64,000 nt of DNA from an uncultured Flavonifractor sp. (GTDB lineage: Bacteria; Bacillota; Clostridia; Oscillospirales; Oscillospiraceae): the NCBI GenBank assembly GCA_947346365.1, contig CANAAV010000001.1, positions 1 to 64,000 on the forward strand. Reading direction: 5' to 3'. This document shows positions 7,995-14,412 of this stretch, piece by piece. Positions within the stretch are counted from its first letter, which is position 1. Each line of letters opens with the position of its first letter. A model generated the notes under the pieces. That model saw nothing but the letters and a program-made list of their open reading frames with translations. It was not told the DNA's origin and searched no databases. Position numbers and translations under genes: made by a program.

Positions 7995-8052
7995 ACATAA
8001 CAGGTGTTATACACACAACATACCACAAAATCGAAAGGAGTGCAAGAAGAAA

Positions 8053-8253
8053 ATGCGAATTAGCAAAAACAAGCTGGGACTGGCCATGCTTAATGCCGGG
8101 GTGGATTCCATCCGGGATCTGGCGGCGGCGTCCGGCGTCAGCATCAATACCATCAGCCGGAGCAACAACGGCGGGACTGTGAAGCTGGCCACTCTGCGGC
8201 GGATTGCGGAGGCGCTGGGCGTTGACCCGGCGGATTTGCTGGAGGAGGCTTGA
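8053..8253 (+). CDS. Small XRE-family regulator (Cro-like)
   Basis: The 66-residue protein is almost entirely a helix-turn-helix domain: LAMLNAGVDSIRDLAAASGV, then SINTISRSNNG, ending in ALGVDPADLLEE, the standard close of the XRE fold. It is the first gene of the rightward operon and diverges from the CI-like repressor. GAAAGGAG lies 17 bases upstream of the ATG, with further purines closer in. By position it acts like Cro, favouring excision and replication. Confidence 0.85.
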   Translation: MRISKNKLGLAMLNAGVDSIRDLAAASGVSINTISRSNNGGTVKLATLRRIAEALGVDPADLLEEA

Positions 8254-8255
8254 CC

Positions 8256-8450
8256 ATGACCACCCCGCGCATGAGAACAGCACCGGGGGCACTGGACATT
8301 ATCCGGCAGGAGGACCCCGGCACCGATGTGACCCTGCACTATCTGCGCCACCTGATTAAAACCGGCGCAATCCAAAGTGTGCCTGTTGGCCGGAAACGGC
8401 TGGTCAACGTGGACAAGCTCATCGACTTTCTGAAAGGAGAGGCGTCATGA
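8256..8450 (+). CDS. Excisionase-like DNA-binding protein
   Basis: This 64-residue protein resembles MerR-fold excisionases (helix-turn-helix 17 family): a short N-terminal arm, then GTDVTLHYLRHLIKTGAIQS and VPVGRKRLVNVDKLIDFLKG, with the typical winged turn GRKRLVNVDKL. GGAGGAGG seven bases before the ATG at 8256 decides the start. The coding frame begins only 2 bases after the Cro-like gene. It probably assists the integrase in excision. Confidence 0.75.
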   Translation: MTTPRMRTAPGALDIIRQEDPGTDVTLHYLRHLIKTGAIQSVPVGRKRLVNVDKLIDFLKGEAS

Positions 8451-8743
8451 AAAGCGAAATAACTTTACATCTGCGCCAGTTCCCCATTCTGGCTCGCAAC
8501 CATAACACGGGCAAGGAGGAGGCCGTCACCCTCACCCTGACAAAGGCCCAGCTCCAGGCGGCCTCCCTGGTGGGCCAGTCCTCTAAGGAGCTGATTGAGC
8601 GGCTGTGTGACCGGCAGGGCTATACCGTGCTGGCCACCGGCAAGCCCAGCAAGCTGGCCGTCACCGTGGACCTGGACAAGCTGGTGGAGCAGCAGGAGGA
8701 ACGGGACAAGTGGAATTATCTGTATGGGGGCGGTGCTGAGTGA
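8447..8743 (+). CDS. Element protein of unknown function
   Basis: The 98-residue product starts MKSEITLHLRQFPILARNHN and overlaps the preceding stop by 4 bases (ATGA); its own stop overlaps the next start (GTGA). The N-terminal half is beta-rich with alternating hydrophobic residues, and the second half contains a helix ending in EQQEERDKWNYLYGG. I do not recognise the family. The tight coupling to the replication gene suggests a role in replication or its control. Confidence 0.75.
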   Translation: MKSEITLHLRQFPILARNHNTGKEEAVTLTLTKAQLQAASLVGQSSKELIERLCDRQGYTVLATGKPSKLAVTVDLDKLVEQQEERDKWNYLYGGGAE

Positions 8744-10539
8744 TTGACTGGGCGCTTTATTATGCGGCTTTGGGGCTAAAGGTGTTCCCCATCAAACCGG
8801 GGCAGAAAAGCCCGCCCCTGGTGCCTGACTGGCCCAAGGCGGCAACAGCAGACCCGGCGGCGCTCACCGCATGGTGGGAGAGCTGGCCAGGGGCTAACCT
8901 GGGCGTGGTCATGGGCGGCGGCCTGGTGGACATCGAAACCGATGTGAAACCGGGGGCCGATGGGGAGCAGTCACTTGCGGCCTGGGCCAGTGGTGCACGG
9001 GTGGTTATTCCGTCCACCTGGAGCTTTAAGAGCGGTGGGGGCGGGGTTCACAGGCTGTTCCGCTGTGCCGGGGACATACCAAACAAGGTAAACATACTCC
9101 CCGCCGTGGACATCCGGGGCGGGAGCGGCTATGCCGTATTTCCTCCCAGCGTCCACCCGTCCGGGGTCCGCTATGAATGGCTCCCAGGGTGCTCCCCGGC
9201 TGATTTGCCCGGAGGCCCGGCCCCTGTTCCGCCTGAGCTGTTCTTTCTGCTGGCAGAGGATAACAAGGCCCCGCTGGAGGTTCCGGCGGAGATCATTGAA
9301 GGCAACCGCAACGACACCCTTTTCCGGCTGGCCTGTAAGCTGCGGCAAGCGGGGCTTGAGGAGGAGGAAATTCTTGGCGCTGTCCGCACACTGAATGAGC
9401 GCCGGTGCTCCCCACCCCTGGACGATGCTGAGATTGAAACTATATGCCGACAGGCAGCGGGCTACAAGGCCGGGGACCTGCCTGGGGCAACCCTTTCCAC
9501 GGCTGGCCCGCTCCTGGTTCCTATGACAACCGTTGAGCCCAAAACCGCAAGCTATCTGATAAGCCCATACCTTCCCCGTGGTATGTTAGCCATTATGGGC
9601 GGTATAAGCGGTTCCGGGAAAACGTATCTGGCATTGAGCTGGGCGGCCGCTATCTCCAACGGTCAGCGGCTCCCGTTCCAAGACTGGACAAGCCCCGCTC
9701 CGCCGTCCGGGTATGTGTACTATTTCACCCAGGAGAATGACATGAACGCCGTCATACGGCCCCGCCTGGACCTGCTGGGCGCTGACCTGAGCAAAATCCT
9801 TGTCATGCCCTGTAGCGGCACAACCTATGACCGGCTGACGCTGAATGACCCACGGCTGGAGGCCATGGCCGCACAATACCCGCCTACCCTGATTATCTTC
9901 GACCCCATCCAGAGCTATCTGGGCGGCGGGGTGGACATGAACAAGGCCGAGCGGGTACGGCCCGTGCTGGATTGGCTGGGGGACTATGCCAAGCGGCATG
10001 ACTGTACCGTTGTGCTGATAAGCCACATGAGTAAACCCGGAAAAGGGGAAAGTTCCGCCCTTGATCGCCTCCTGGGTTCCTCTGATTTTCGCAACGCCGC
10101 CCGTTCTATCGTGGTGGTGGGCCGTGACCCGGAGGACCGAGAAACAAGGGTATTCGCCCACGGCAAAAACAGCATAGGCGAACCGGGAGCCAGTCAGAAG
10201 TACCATATCAGCGGGGCGGGCGTGACCTATGACGGCCCCTGTGACCTTACGGCGGATGACATCATCAAGCAGAGCGCCGCCGCCCGAAATAAGCCCGCCA
10301 TTACCCTCTCCAACGCCATGCAGCTCTTGCAAAATCTCCTGGAGCCGGACGGCTACGCCACACTGGAGGACGTGGAGAAGCTGCAAGCTGGGGCGGGTAT
10401 ATCGAATGGCACCCTGTACAACGCCCGGAAAGAGCTGGCCATCAAATCCATTTCCATAGGTCAACCACCAAACCGCAAAACATGGTGGCTGCGCTATGAC
10501 GTGGACGTTGAAAAGTTCAAAGGGGATAGGTCATTATAA
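8740..10539 (+). CDS. Bifunctional Prim-Pol primase/polymerase with RepA-like helicase domain
   Basis: The 599-residue replication protein begins with a Prim-Pol (archaeo-eukaryotic primase) domain at about residues 1-165: MIDWALYYAALGLKVFPIKP, the acidic metal-site segment GGLVDIETDVKPG, and the nucleotide-binding stretch GGGGVHRLFRC. A primase C-terminal 1-like linker follows (EGNRNDTLFRLACKLRQAGL). Then comes an AAA/RecA-type helicase domain with Walker A GGISGSGKTYL near residue 290 and Walker B TLIIFDPIQSYLGG. The C-terminus looks like a small winged-helix DNA-binding domain. It can be expected to prime and unwind element DNA after excision. The GTG start overlaps the previous stop. Iteron-like repeats lie directly downstream (10540-10700), as in phage-satellite replicons where the rep protein melts its own origin. 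Confidence 0.9.
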   Translation: MIDWALYYAALGLKVFPIKPGQKSPPLVPDWPKAATADPAALTAWWESWPGANLGVVMGGGLVDIETDVKPGADGEQSLAAWASGARVVIPSTWSFKSGGGGVHRLFRCAGDIPNKVNILPAVDIRGGSGYAVFPPSVHPSGVRYEWLPGCSPADLPGGPAPVPPELFFLLAEDNKAPLEVPAEIIEGNRNDTLFRLACKLRQAGLEEEEILGAVRTLNERRCSPPLDDAEIETICRQAAGYKAGDLPGATLSTAGPLLVPMTTVEPKTASYLISPYLPRGMLAIMGGISGSGKTYLALSWAAAISNGQRLPFQDWTSPAPPSGYVYYFTQENDMNAVIRPRLDLLGADLSKILVMPCSGTTYDRLTLNDPRLEAMAAQYPPTLIIFDPIQSYLGGGVDMNKAERVRPVLDWLGDYAKRHDCTVVLISHMSKPGKGESSALDRLLGSSDFRNAARSIVVVGRDPEDRETRVFAHGKNSIGEPGASQKYHISGAGVTYDGPCDLTADDIIKQSAAARNKPAITLSNAMQLLQNLLEPDGYATLEDVEKLQAGAGISNGTLYNARKELAIKSISIGQPPNRKTWWLRYDVDVEKFKGDRSL

Positions 10540-10700
10540 CTATTATTATTTTGGAAAGTAGCTCTAACCCTTGCGCCGCAACGGTTCCCAGCTTTCCACG
10601 TGGAAAGTTCATCCTGGAAAGTCCAGTAGATTGCAAGATGGACTTTCCACGGGAAAAAGTTGGTGGAAAGTTCAAACCCCTTGCGCCGCAACGTTTTGAC
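10540..10700. other. Putative replication origin: iteron-like repeats behind the rep gene
   Basis: Six copies of TGGAAAG(T) lie within 120 bp: plus-strand copies start at 10552, 10601, 10615 and 10664, and minus-strand copies occupy 10592-10598 and 10642-10649. A 16-bp direct repeat, CCCTTGCGCCGCAACG, brackets most of them (10568-10583 and 10678-10693). An AT-rich stretch (10531-10552) adjoins the left end. Iterons plus an AT-rich segment immediately after a Prim-Pol/helicase gene fit an origin; binding is not shown. Confidence 0.6.
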
Positions 10701-10765
10701 CCAACTTTGCAAAATAGACCCCCTATGTAATGACCAAATCTGAAAAAGTTGAAAGGAGAAACAAT

Positions 10766-10978
10766 ATGAGTAAATTTTGCCCATTACTGAGCATCAGCAG
10801 GGTAGATTTTGCGCCCTGCGCCGGTCCATCCTGTGCCCTATGGATTGCCAGCGGCCCCATTCCTGCGGTTGCCCCCGATGGTAACCCCGCTGGTACCTGT
10901 GGCTTGCTGAAACTGGCCGACAGGGGTGGAGCTGCTGTAGTCCAACCCTTTGAGTATAAAGGAGGCCACAATGGGTAG
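10766..10978 (+). CDS. Small Cys-containing protein of unknown function
   Basis: The 70-residue frame begins MSKFCPLLSISRVDFAPCAG with AAAGGAG eleven bases upstream. Four Cys residues (CP, PC, SC and TC) could form a metal site or disulfides. It starts a cluster of four tiny, tightly packed genes between the origin and the capsid genes. The family is not recognised. Confidence 0.65.
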   Translation: MSKFCPLLSISRVDFAPCAGPSCALWIASGPIPAVAPDGNPAGTCGLLKLADRGGAAVVQPFEYKGGHNG

Positions 10979-11129
10979 GAGGTTTAACGATGTGCGGAGC
11001 AACAAAAAAGCGCTGTTCTACGGCTCCGCCAATGGCCTTGGCCCGTTTCGGCCAAAGCCGAAAAAGAAAAAGCCCGCTGCCAGCGCTTCCAACACTGACA
11101 GCGGCAAAGAGGCCCAGCACGACCACTAA
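10971..11129 (+). CDS. Small basic protein (52 aa) of unknown function
   Basis: The frame overlaps the previous gene by 8 bases and has a good ribosome binding site (AAGGAGG at about 10959-10965). The product has a basic core (GPFRPKPKKKKPAAS) between a polar N-terminus (MGRRFNDVRSNKKALFYG) and an acidic/His tail. A stretch of this charge may bind nucleic acid. It is short, so confidence rests on the ribosome binding site and the packing of neighbours. Confidence 0.6.
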   Translation: MGRRFNDVRSNKKALFYGSANGLGPFRPKPKKKKPAASASNTDSGKEAQHDH

Positions 11130-11180
11130 TCACTACTAAGCCTACCCTTTATTTTACGGGGTGGGGGAAAGGAAGTCAAG

Positions 11181-11420
11181 ATGGATGAGCAAAAAATTGA
11201 GAGAATCCGGGGATATATTGACCGAACCGCACGCCCCGGCAGTTTTCCCTCAGCGTATGACCTCAGCGCGGAAGATTTGATTGCAATATCTCACCTGTTT
11301 AACCCTGGCCGCCCAGTTAGGGACAATCTCATTGACATAGTGATTCTTGCGTTTTACTATGGCCGGGCCAAGGGAGCCCGGAGCGTCAGAGCTGAACAGA
11401 GAAGGGAGGCCCACCCGTGA
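11181..11420 (+). CDS. Small protein of unknown function
   Basis: The 79-residue product begins MDEQKIERIRGYIDRTARPG and looks largely helical, with a hydrophobic stretch NLIDIVILAFYYGRAKGARS near the end. GGGGGAAAGGAAG precedes the start. Its stop overlaps the next gene's GTG by 4 bases. Proteins of this size before capsid genes are common in clostridial prophages, but I cannot assign a function. Confidence 0.65.
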   Translation: MDEQKIERIRGYIDRTARPGSFPSAYDLSAEDLIAISHLFNPGRPVRDNLIDIVILAFYYGRAKGARSVRAEQRREAHP

Positions 11421-11599
11421 AAATCTCTATCGCCCATCTGCCAGAGGAGCAGGAATCCGCCGCCGCTGATCTGGCAGTCCTTCTCCAACGCCACCCCGGC
11501 GCAAGGGTCCACGAAAGTGACCGCCATACCCCATATAAGCACGTCTATTTGACTACTAAAAAACCCGTAAACCCTTGTGGCTCTAAGGAAAAGGCTTGA
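11417..11599 (+). CDS. Small protein of unknown function
   Basis: The 60-residue frame starts at a GTG that overlaps the preceding TGA. It reads KISIAHLPEEQESAAADLAV and then ESDRHTPYKHVYLTTKKP, the latter resembling a recurrent ending in small clostridial prophage proteins. Its stop overlaps the -35 box of the promoter for the capsid module (11596-11601), marking the end of the early operon. Confidence 0.65.
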   Translation: MKISIAHLPEEQESAAADLAVLLQRHPGARVHESDRHTPYKHVYLTTKKPVNPCGSKEKA

Positions 11600-11624
11600 C
11601 AAAGCAGACCCCCCATGGTATGCT
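11596..11624 (+). promoter_or_regulatory. Strong sigma-A-type promoter of the capsid module
   Basis: A consensus TTGACA (11596-11601) and TATGCT (11619-11624) are separated by 17 bp. Transcription would start near 11631, at the 5' end of the structured RNA that precedes the scaffold gene. Confidence 0.8.
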
Positions 11625-11630
11625 GATTAA

Positions 11631-11715
11631 AAAGGCACAGGAGTACCGCCCTATGGGGTTAGCGTTCAAAGCGCATGGGAAACAGCTTAACGGCTGTCTC
11701 CTGTGCGCTTTTTTA
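11631..11715 (+). ncRNA. Structured leader or small RNA upstream of the scaffold gene
   Basis: GCACAGGAG (11635-11643) pairs perfectly with CTCCTGTGC (11698-11706). Inside this closing stem I see short hairpins at CCCTATGGGG, GCGTTCAAAGCGC and ACAGCTTAACGGCTGT. A T-rich run (GCTTTTTTATTT) follows directly, so the closing stem doubles as a terminator stem. The RNA could be an independent small RNA or an attenuator that gates the capsid genes. I do not recognise its class. Confidence 0.6.
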
Positions 11716-11752
11716 TTTCAGCCCATCCAGGGCGTTAAATTGGAGGTACATC

Positions 11753-12196
11753 ATGAGCGAAGAACTTAGCACCCAGCAGCAGACCCAGACCCAGCAGGAC
11801 CCCACGCCGGGGGCAAAAGGCGGCAGGACATTCACCCAGGACGATGTAAACCGCATCGTGTCCGAGCGGCTGGCCCATGAGCGGGAAAAGCTCCAGGCCA
11901 GCGCCAAAGACACCGAGCGGGAAAGGGCTTTAGCGGCCCGTGAGGCCCGTCTGGACTGTCGGGAATACCTGGACACCCAGGGCTATCCGGCGGCGCTCCT
12001 GGACGTGCTGGACAGCTCTGACACGGACAAATTCAAGACCGCCGTGGAAAAGCTGGTAAAGGCTTTCCCGGCCATCACCGGCAAGAGCTCCCCGCCCCGT
12101 CAGTATGTGGGATGGACACCGGGGGAGCGCTCCGCCCCCAAAGACGGCAGCGGAGGCCCGGACCCCATCAGAGCCGCTTTCAAGCCTAAAATCTAA
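11753..12196 (+). CDS. Phage scaffolding protein (DUF4355/GP20-like)
   Basis: The 147-residue product is highly charged and mostly helical. A Gln/Thr-rich N-terminus precedes the family-typical segment GRTFTQDDVNRIVSERLAHE, then coiled-coil-like heptads, and a C-terminal helix-turn region (DSSDTDKFKTAVEKLVKAFP). The GGAGG seven bases upstream fixes the ATG at 11753. Scaffolding proteins direct assembly of coat proteins into procapsids and leave or are degraded before DNA filling. The gene directly precedes the capsid gene, as in clostridial and listerial prophages. Confidence 0.85.
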   Translation: MSEELSTQQQTQTQQDPTPGAKGGRTFTQDDVNRIVSERLAHEREKLQASAKDTERERALAAREARLDCREYLDTQGYPAALLDVLDSSDTDKFKTAVEKLVKAFPAITGKSSPPRQYVGWTPGERSAPKDGSGGPDPIRAAFKPKI

Positions 12197-12220
12197 AAAT
12201 TTTAGGAGTGATTTTTAACT

Positions 12221-13105
12221 ATGGCAATCAATCTTGTCACAAAATTCCAGCCTTACACCGATGAGCAGTTTTCCACGGAGAGCAAGAAAGCCCTCATCAC
12301 CAATCAGGACCTGAGCTGGACCGGGGCGCATACCATCAAGGTCTACAAGGTGACCACCAGCTCCATGAACGACTACGGGCGGAGCGGCCCCGCAACGGGC
12401 AACTGGAGCAGGTACGGCGCTGTTGCCGCCCTGGACGCCACCACGGAGGAGTTCACCCTGACCAAAGACCGCTCTTTTACGTTCGCCATTGACAAGCTGG
12501 ACACGGACGAAACCGCCGCCCAGCTTGCCGCCGCCACCGCCCTGGCACGGCAGAACAGAGAGGTGGTCATCCCCGAAGTGGACGCATACGTTTACGGCGT
12601 CATGTGCACCAAGGCGGGGAATAAACCCGATGCCAAGGCCCTGACCGCCACCAACATCTACGGCGAAATCCTTGCCGCCTCCCAGGCGCTGGATGACGCC
12701 GAGGTGCCCGAAACGGGCCGGGTGCTGGTGGTCACCCCCGCCGTGTATATCCTGCTGAAAAAGAGCAAGGACATCACTATGGAAACCGACATCGGCAACG
12801 ACCTGCGGCTCAAGGGCGTCATCTCCAACCTGGACGGTATGAGCGTCCAGAAAGTCCCCGCCAACCGGCTCCCCAAGGGTTTTGGCTTTATGGTGGCCCA
12901 CCCCTGCGCCACCGTGGCCCCTGTCAAGCTGGAGGACTACACCGTGCATGAGAACCCGCCCGGTATCTCCGGGGCGCTGGTGGAGGGGCGCATCGTGTAT
13001 GACGCCTTTGTGCTGGACAACAAGGCCAAGGCTATTTACTACCAGGCCCAGCCTGTTGCCACCCCCACGCCGTCCAGCGGCGGGAGCGGAGAACAGGAGG
13101 GATAA
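12221..13105 (+). CDS. Phage major capsid protein (HK97-fold type)
   Basis: The 294-residue product matches the coat proteins that follow DUF4355 scaffolds. It begins MAINLVTKFQPYTDEQFSTE and has ALITNQDLSWTGAHTIKVYK-like strands, a DRSFTFAIDKLDTDET segment with a long spine-helix region after it (TAAQLAAATALARQNREVVI), and a C-terminal axial-domain-like part (DLRLKGVISNLDGMSVQKVP). No maturation protease is fused or adjacent. It should self-assemble into an icosahedral shell with the scaffold. The gene is full length, with TAGGAG upstream. It is unusual here because no portal, terminase or tail gene lies anywhere in the element. Confidence 0.88.
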   Translation: MAINLVTKFQPYTDEQFSTESKKALITNQDLSWTGAHTIKVYKVTTSSMNDYGRSGPATGNWSRYGAVAALDATTEEFTLTKDRSFTFAIDKLDTDETAAQLAAATALARQNREVVIPEVDAYVYGVMCTKAGNKPDAKALTATNIYGEILAASQALDDAEVPETGRVLVVTPAVYILLKKSKDITMETDIGNDLRLKGVISNLDGMSVQKVPANRLPKGFGFMVAHPCATVAPVKLEDYTVHENPPGISGALVEGRIVYDAFVLDNKAKAIYYQAQPVATPTPSSGGSGEQEG

Positions 13106-13108
13106 ATT

Positions 13109-13327
13109 ATGCCCGGAAAAAAGCGGCTGAAACTGTCCACCCCGCAAGACATCCGAAAATCAGCAAACCGTATCGCCAATATGCTGCTGAATGGGGAGCT
13201 GGGAGCTAAAGCGGGCCACGCTATCCTATACGGCTGTAAAATTTGCCTGGATTCAATCCGGGTGGATGAGCAGCAAACCAAGCTGGATGAGCTGGAGCGG
13301 CTGGTGGAGGAGATGCGCAAGAGGTGA
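13109..13327 (+). CDS. Small helical protein downstream of capsid gene
   Basis: The 72-residue, basic, largely helical protein (MPGKKRLKLSTPQDIRKSAN; ends LDELERLVEEMRKR) has AGGAGG upstream and overlaps the next gene (GTGA). Residues of the type IRKSANRIANMLLNGELGAK followed by a C-terminal coiled coil are often seen in phage-associated small proteins of unknown role. It is probably co-transcribed with the capsid gene. Confidence 0.7.
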   Translation: MPGKKRLKLSTPQDIRKSANRIANMLLNGELGAKAGHAILYGCKICLDSIRVDEQQTKLDELERLVEEMRKR

Positions 13328-13566
13328 ATAGCTTTGACCGGCGCATTGCCCGCATCCGGGAGAGGATAGGGCCGGACGCTCCCCCGGTGGTGCTGATCTG
13401 GGAAAACGGGGAGCGCTGCCCCATGACGTTCCTGGAGGCTGTGGAGGCTATCAGCAACACCCCCGGCATCGTGGAGGCTGAGGCGGCTGACCCCACCGCC
13501 CAGTCTCTCCTCAATGCCATGCTCCCCAGCGGGCAAGACCTCTCCGGGCTGATAGCTGAGGAATAG
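13324..13566 (+). CDS. Small protein of unknown function, last regular gene of the element
   Basis: The 80-residue frame begins at a GTG overlapping the preceding stop: NSFDRRIARIRERIG, then PPVVLIWENGERCPMTFLEA, with an acidic C-terminus. The central strand-plus-helix pattern suggests a compact alpha/beta domain. The function is unknown; it may be a head-completion or regulatory protein given its neighbours. Confidence 0.65.
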   Translation: MNSFDRRIARIRERIGPDAPPVVLIWENGERCPMTFLEAVEAISNTPGIVEAEAADPTAQSLLNAMLPSGQDLSGLIAEE

Positions 13567-13679
13567 CCCCAGCGTCCATTTTAATGCCCCTGACGGGCTT
13601 TTATCGGCAGGGGGTATGAAAATATGCGGGGCCACGTTAAAGGGCGTGATTTTTCCAATGGAAAAAGGAGGCTTGCACC

Positions 13680-13796
13680 ATGACCAATAGCGAGAGCAGC
13701 TTTTTTGGCCGCTCTCGCTATTGGTTTCTGTTTTTCATCAAAAACGGGCTGTTTTACTGCAAAACGTACTTCATAAAAATGGGGAATTTTTTATAG
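13680..13796 (+). CDS. Candidate 38-residue aromatic, hydrophobic peptide
   Basis: A strong ribosome binding site (AAAAAGGAGG, 13663-13672) precedes an ATG at 13680 that opens MTNSESSFFGRSRYWFLFFI and continues to a TAG at 13794-13796. The middle and end are rich in Phe, Tyr, Trp and Lys, as in small membrane-active peptides. The first codons lie inside a long perfect hairpin (13683-13714), so translation could be controlled by folding. This is either a true small gene or a terminator that happens to contain an open frame. Confidence 0.45.
   Translation: MTNSESSFFGRSRYWFLFFIKNGLFYCKTYFIKMGNFL
13683..13735 (+). terminator. Long perfect hairpin with T-rich tail at the end of the capsid operon
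   Basis: ACCAATAGCGAGAGC (from 13683) pairs exactly with GCTCTCGCTATTGGT across a short loop, followed by TTCTGTTTTT. It lies beyond the last element gene and should terminate the capsid operon, while overlapping the 38-residue frame. Confidence 0.7.
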
Positions 13797-14147
13797 TTGC
13801 CCTATATGTCACTGTACAAGTGAAGGAAAGCCGGCCCTTTCCTTGTACGCTCGGAGCCATTGAGAAAAGGTCAACAGCCACATATGGGCAGAGGTTGCGG
13901 CATCAGGTAACCTAAGCCCGCCGGAGGCGTCCCTTGAAAAACATTCCCGTGTACTCCCTTGGCGTTTGCTCAATCGATTTTCGGTTGTTTGCATACGTGG
14001 TACTGTGACCACTATATGAGCTATGAGATAGACCATACCTGATGTAATATAGCCCACCTGGTACATAATCCAGGGGGGCTTTGTCATTCCCCTGTAAGAC
14101 TATGAGGGATATACCTTCATCAGTATGAGGGGGATGTTGGACGATAA
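13797..14147. other. Gene-poor right end of the element
   Basis: I see no frame with a convincing ribosome binding site on either strand. The stretch before the direct repeat (14148-14170) contains short palindromes, for example around 13815-13850, but no motif I can name. Confidence 0.5.
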
Positions 14148-14170
14148 ATAACGACCAAACAACGACCAAG
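14148..14170 (+). repeat. 23-bp direct repeat, right copy (putative integrase arm site)
   Basis: This is the partner of 4894-4916 (one mismatch, same orientation), 77 bp inside the right core at 14248-14260. Confidence 0.6.
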
Positions 14171-14189
14171 CCGCAAATCCGAAAAACAT

Positions 14190-14228
14190 GAAAACCCCGC
14201 AAACCGTTGCAACACAACGACTTGCGGG
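14190..14228 (-). terminator. Terminator after the right tRNA fragment
   Basis: CCCGCAA (14196-14202) pairs with TTGCGGG (14222-14228), with an inner CGTTG/CAACG stem. Read on the minus strand it follows the CCA end of the tRNA fragment at 14238 and ends in TTTTC. Confidence 0.65.
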
Positions 14229-14237
14229 ATTTTTCGA

Positions 14238-14286
14238 TGGTCCGAGTGACAGGACTTGAACCTGCAACCTCCGGGTTATGAGCCTG
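14238..14286 (-). pseudogene. 3' half of a tRNA with CAU anticodon (tRNA-Met-like), putative right attachment site
   Basis: The minus strand reads GGCTCATAACCC (anticodon loop with CAU), a variable loop, the T-arm GCAGGTTCAAGTCCTGT, acceptor strand CACTCGG, discriminator A and CCA. The core GACAGGACTTGAA (14248-14260) is shared with the left end. Beyond 14286 the sequence no longer fits a D-arm or a CCGAGTG acceptor strand, so the 5' half is missing and the gene cannot give a normal tRNA. Mobile elements often carry such 3' ends to restore the tRNA gene they enter. Confidence 0.7.
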
Positions 14287-14313
14287 AAGGCCTTCGCGCA
14301 GCAGGCCTTTGTG

Positions 14314-14349
14314 CCAACAGGCGCCCGGCAAAAGCCGGACGCCTGTTGG
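14314..14349. repeat. Strong inverted repeat beyond the element's right end
   Basis: CCAACAGGCG (14314-14323) pairs with CGCCTGTTGG (14340-14349), with an inner CCGGC/GCCGG stem and an AAAA loop. There is no T-run on either side, so it is not a classical terminator. It sits exactly where the 5' half of the broken tRNA should be. Confidence 0.55.
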
Positions 14350-14412
14350 TGTGGAAAACGGAAAGGTGGAAATCCGATTTCGTCTTTCGTCAGCTGCTCT
14401 GCCGCGGGCAGG

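Larger units (their letters stand above)
4756..14260. mobile_element. Integrated satellite-like element with replication and capsid genes
   Basis: The element is bounded by two tRNA 3'-end fragments that share a 13-bp core. Just inside, at 4894-4916 and 14148-14170, lies a 23-bp direct repeat (22/23 identical). From left to right it holds an integrase, a small unknown gene, hicA-hicB, a CI-like repressor, a Cro-like regulator, an excisionase-like gene, an unknown gene, a Prim-Pol/helicase gene, iteron-like repeats, four small unknown genes, a promoter and structured RNA, a DUF4355-type scaffold gene, a major capsid gene, two small genes and a hairpin-bearing small ORF. I found no terminase, portal, tail, lysis or conjugation gene. 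The gene order resembles phage-inducible chromosomal islands, but those usually lack their own capsid gene. A shrunken prophage remains possible, although nearly every frame is intact. Confidence 0.7.

Noticed and set aside
10540..10700. CRISPR array
   Set aside because: The TGGAAAG units are too short, occur in both orientations and have irregular spacing; iterons fit better.
12221..13105. Encapsulin instead of a phage capsid
   Set aside because: It directly follows a DUF4355-type scaffold gene within an integrated element and has no cargo-enzyme neighbour.
14238..14412. Split tRNA or an intron in the anticodon loop of tRNA-Met, with the 5' half at about 14384-14404
   Set aside because: A stretch resembling a D-arm (AGAGCAGCTGAC on the minus strand) is present, but no CCGAGTG acceptor strand and no group I intron core can be seen. 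Chance similarity is more likely.
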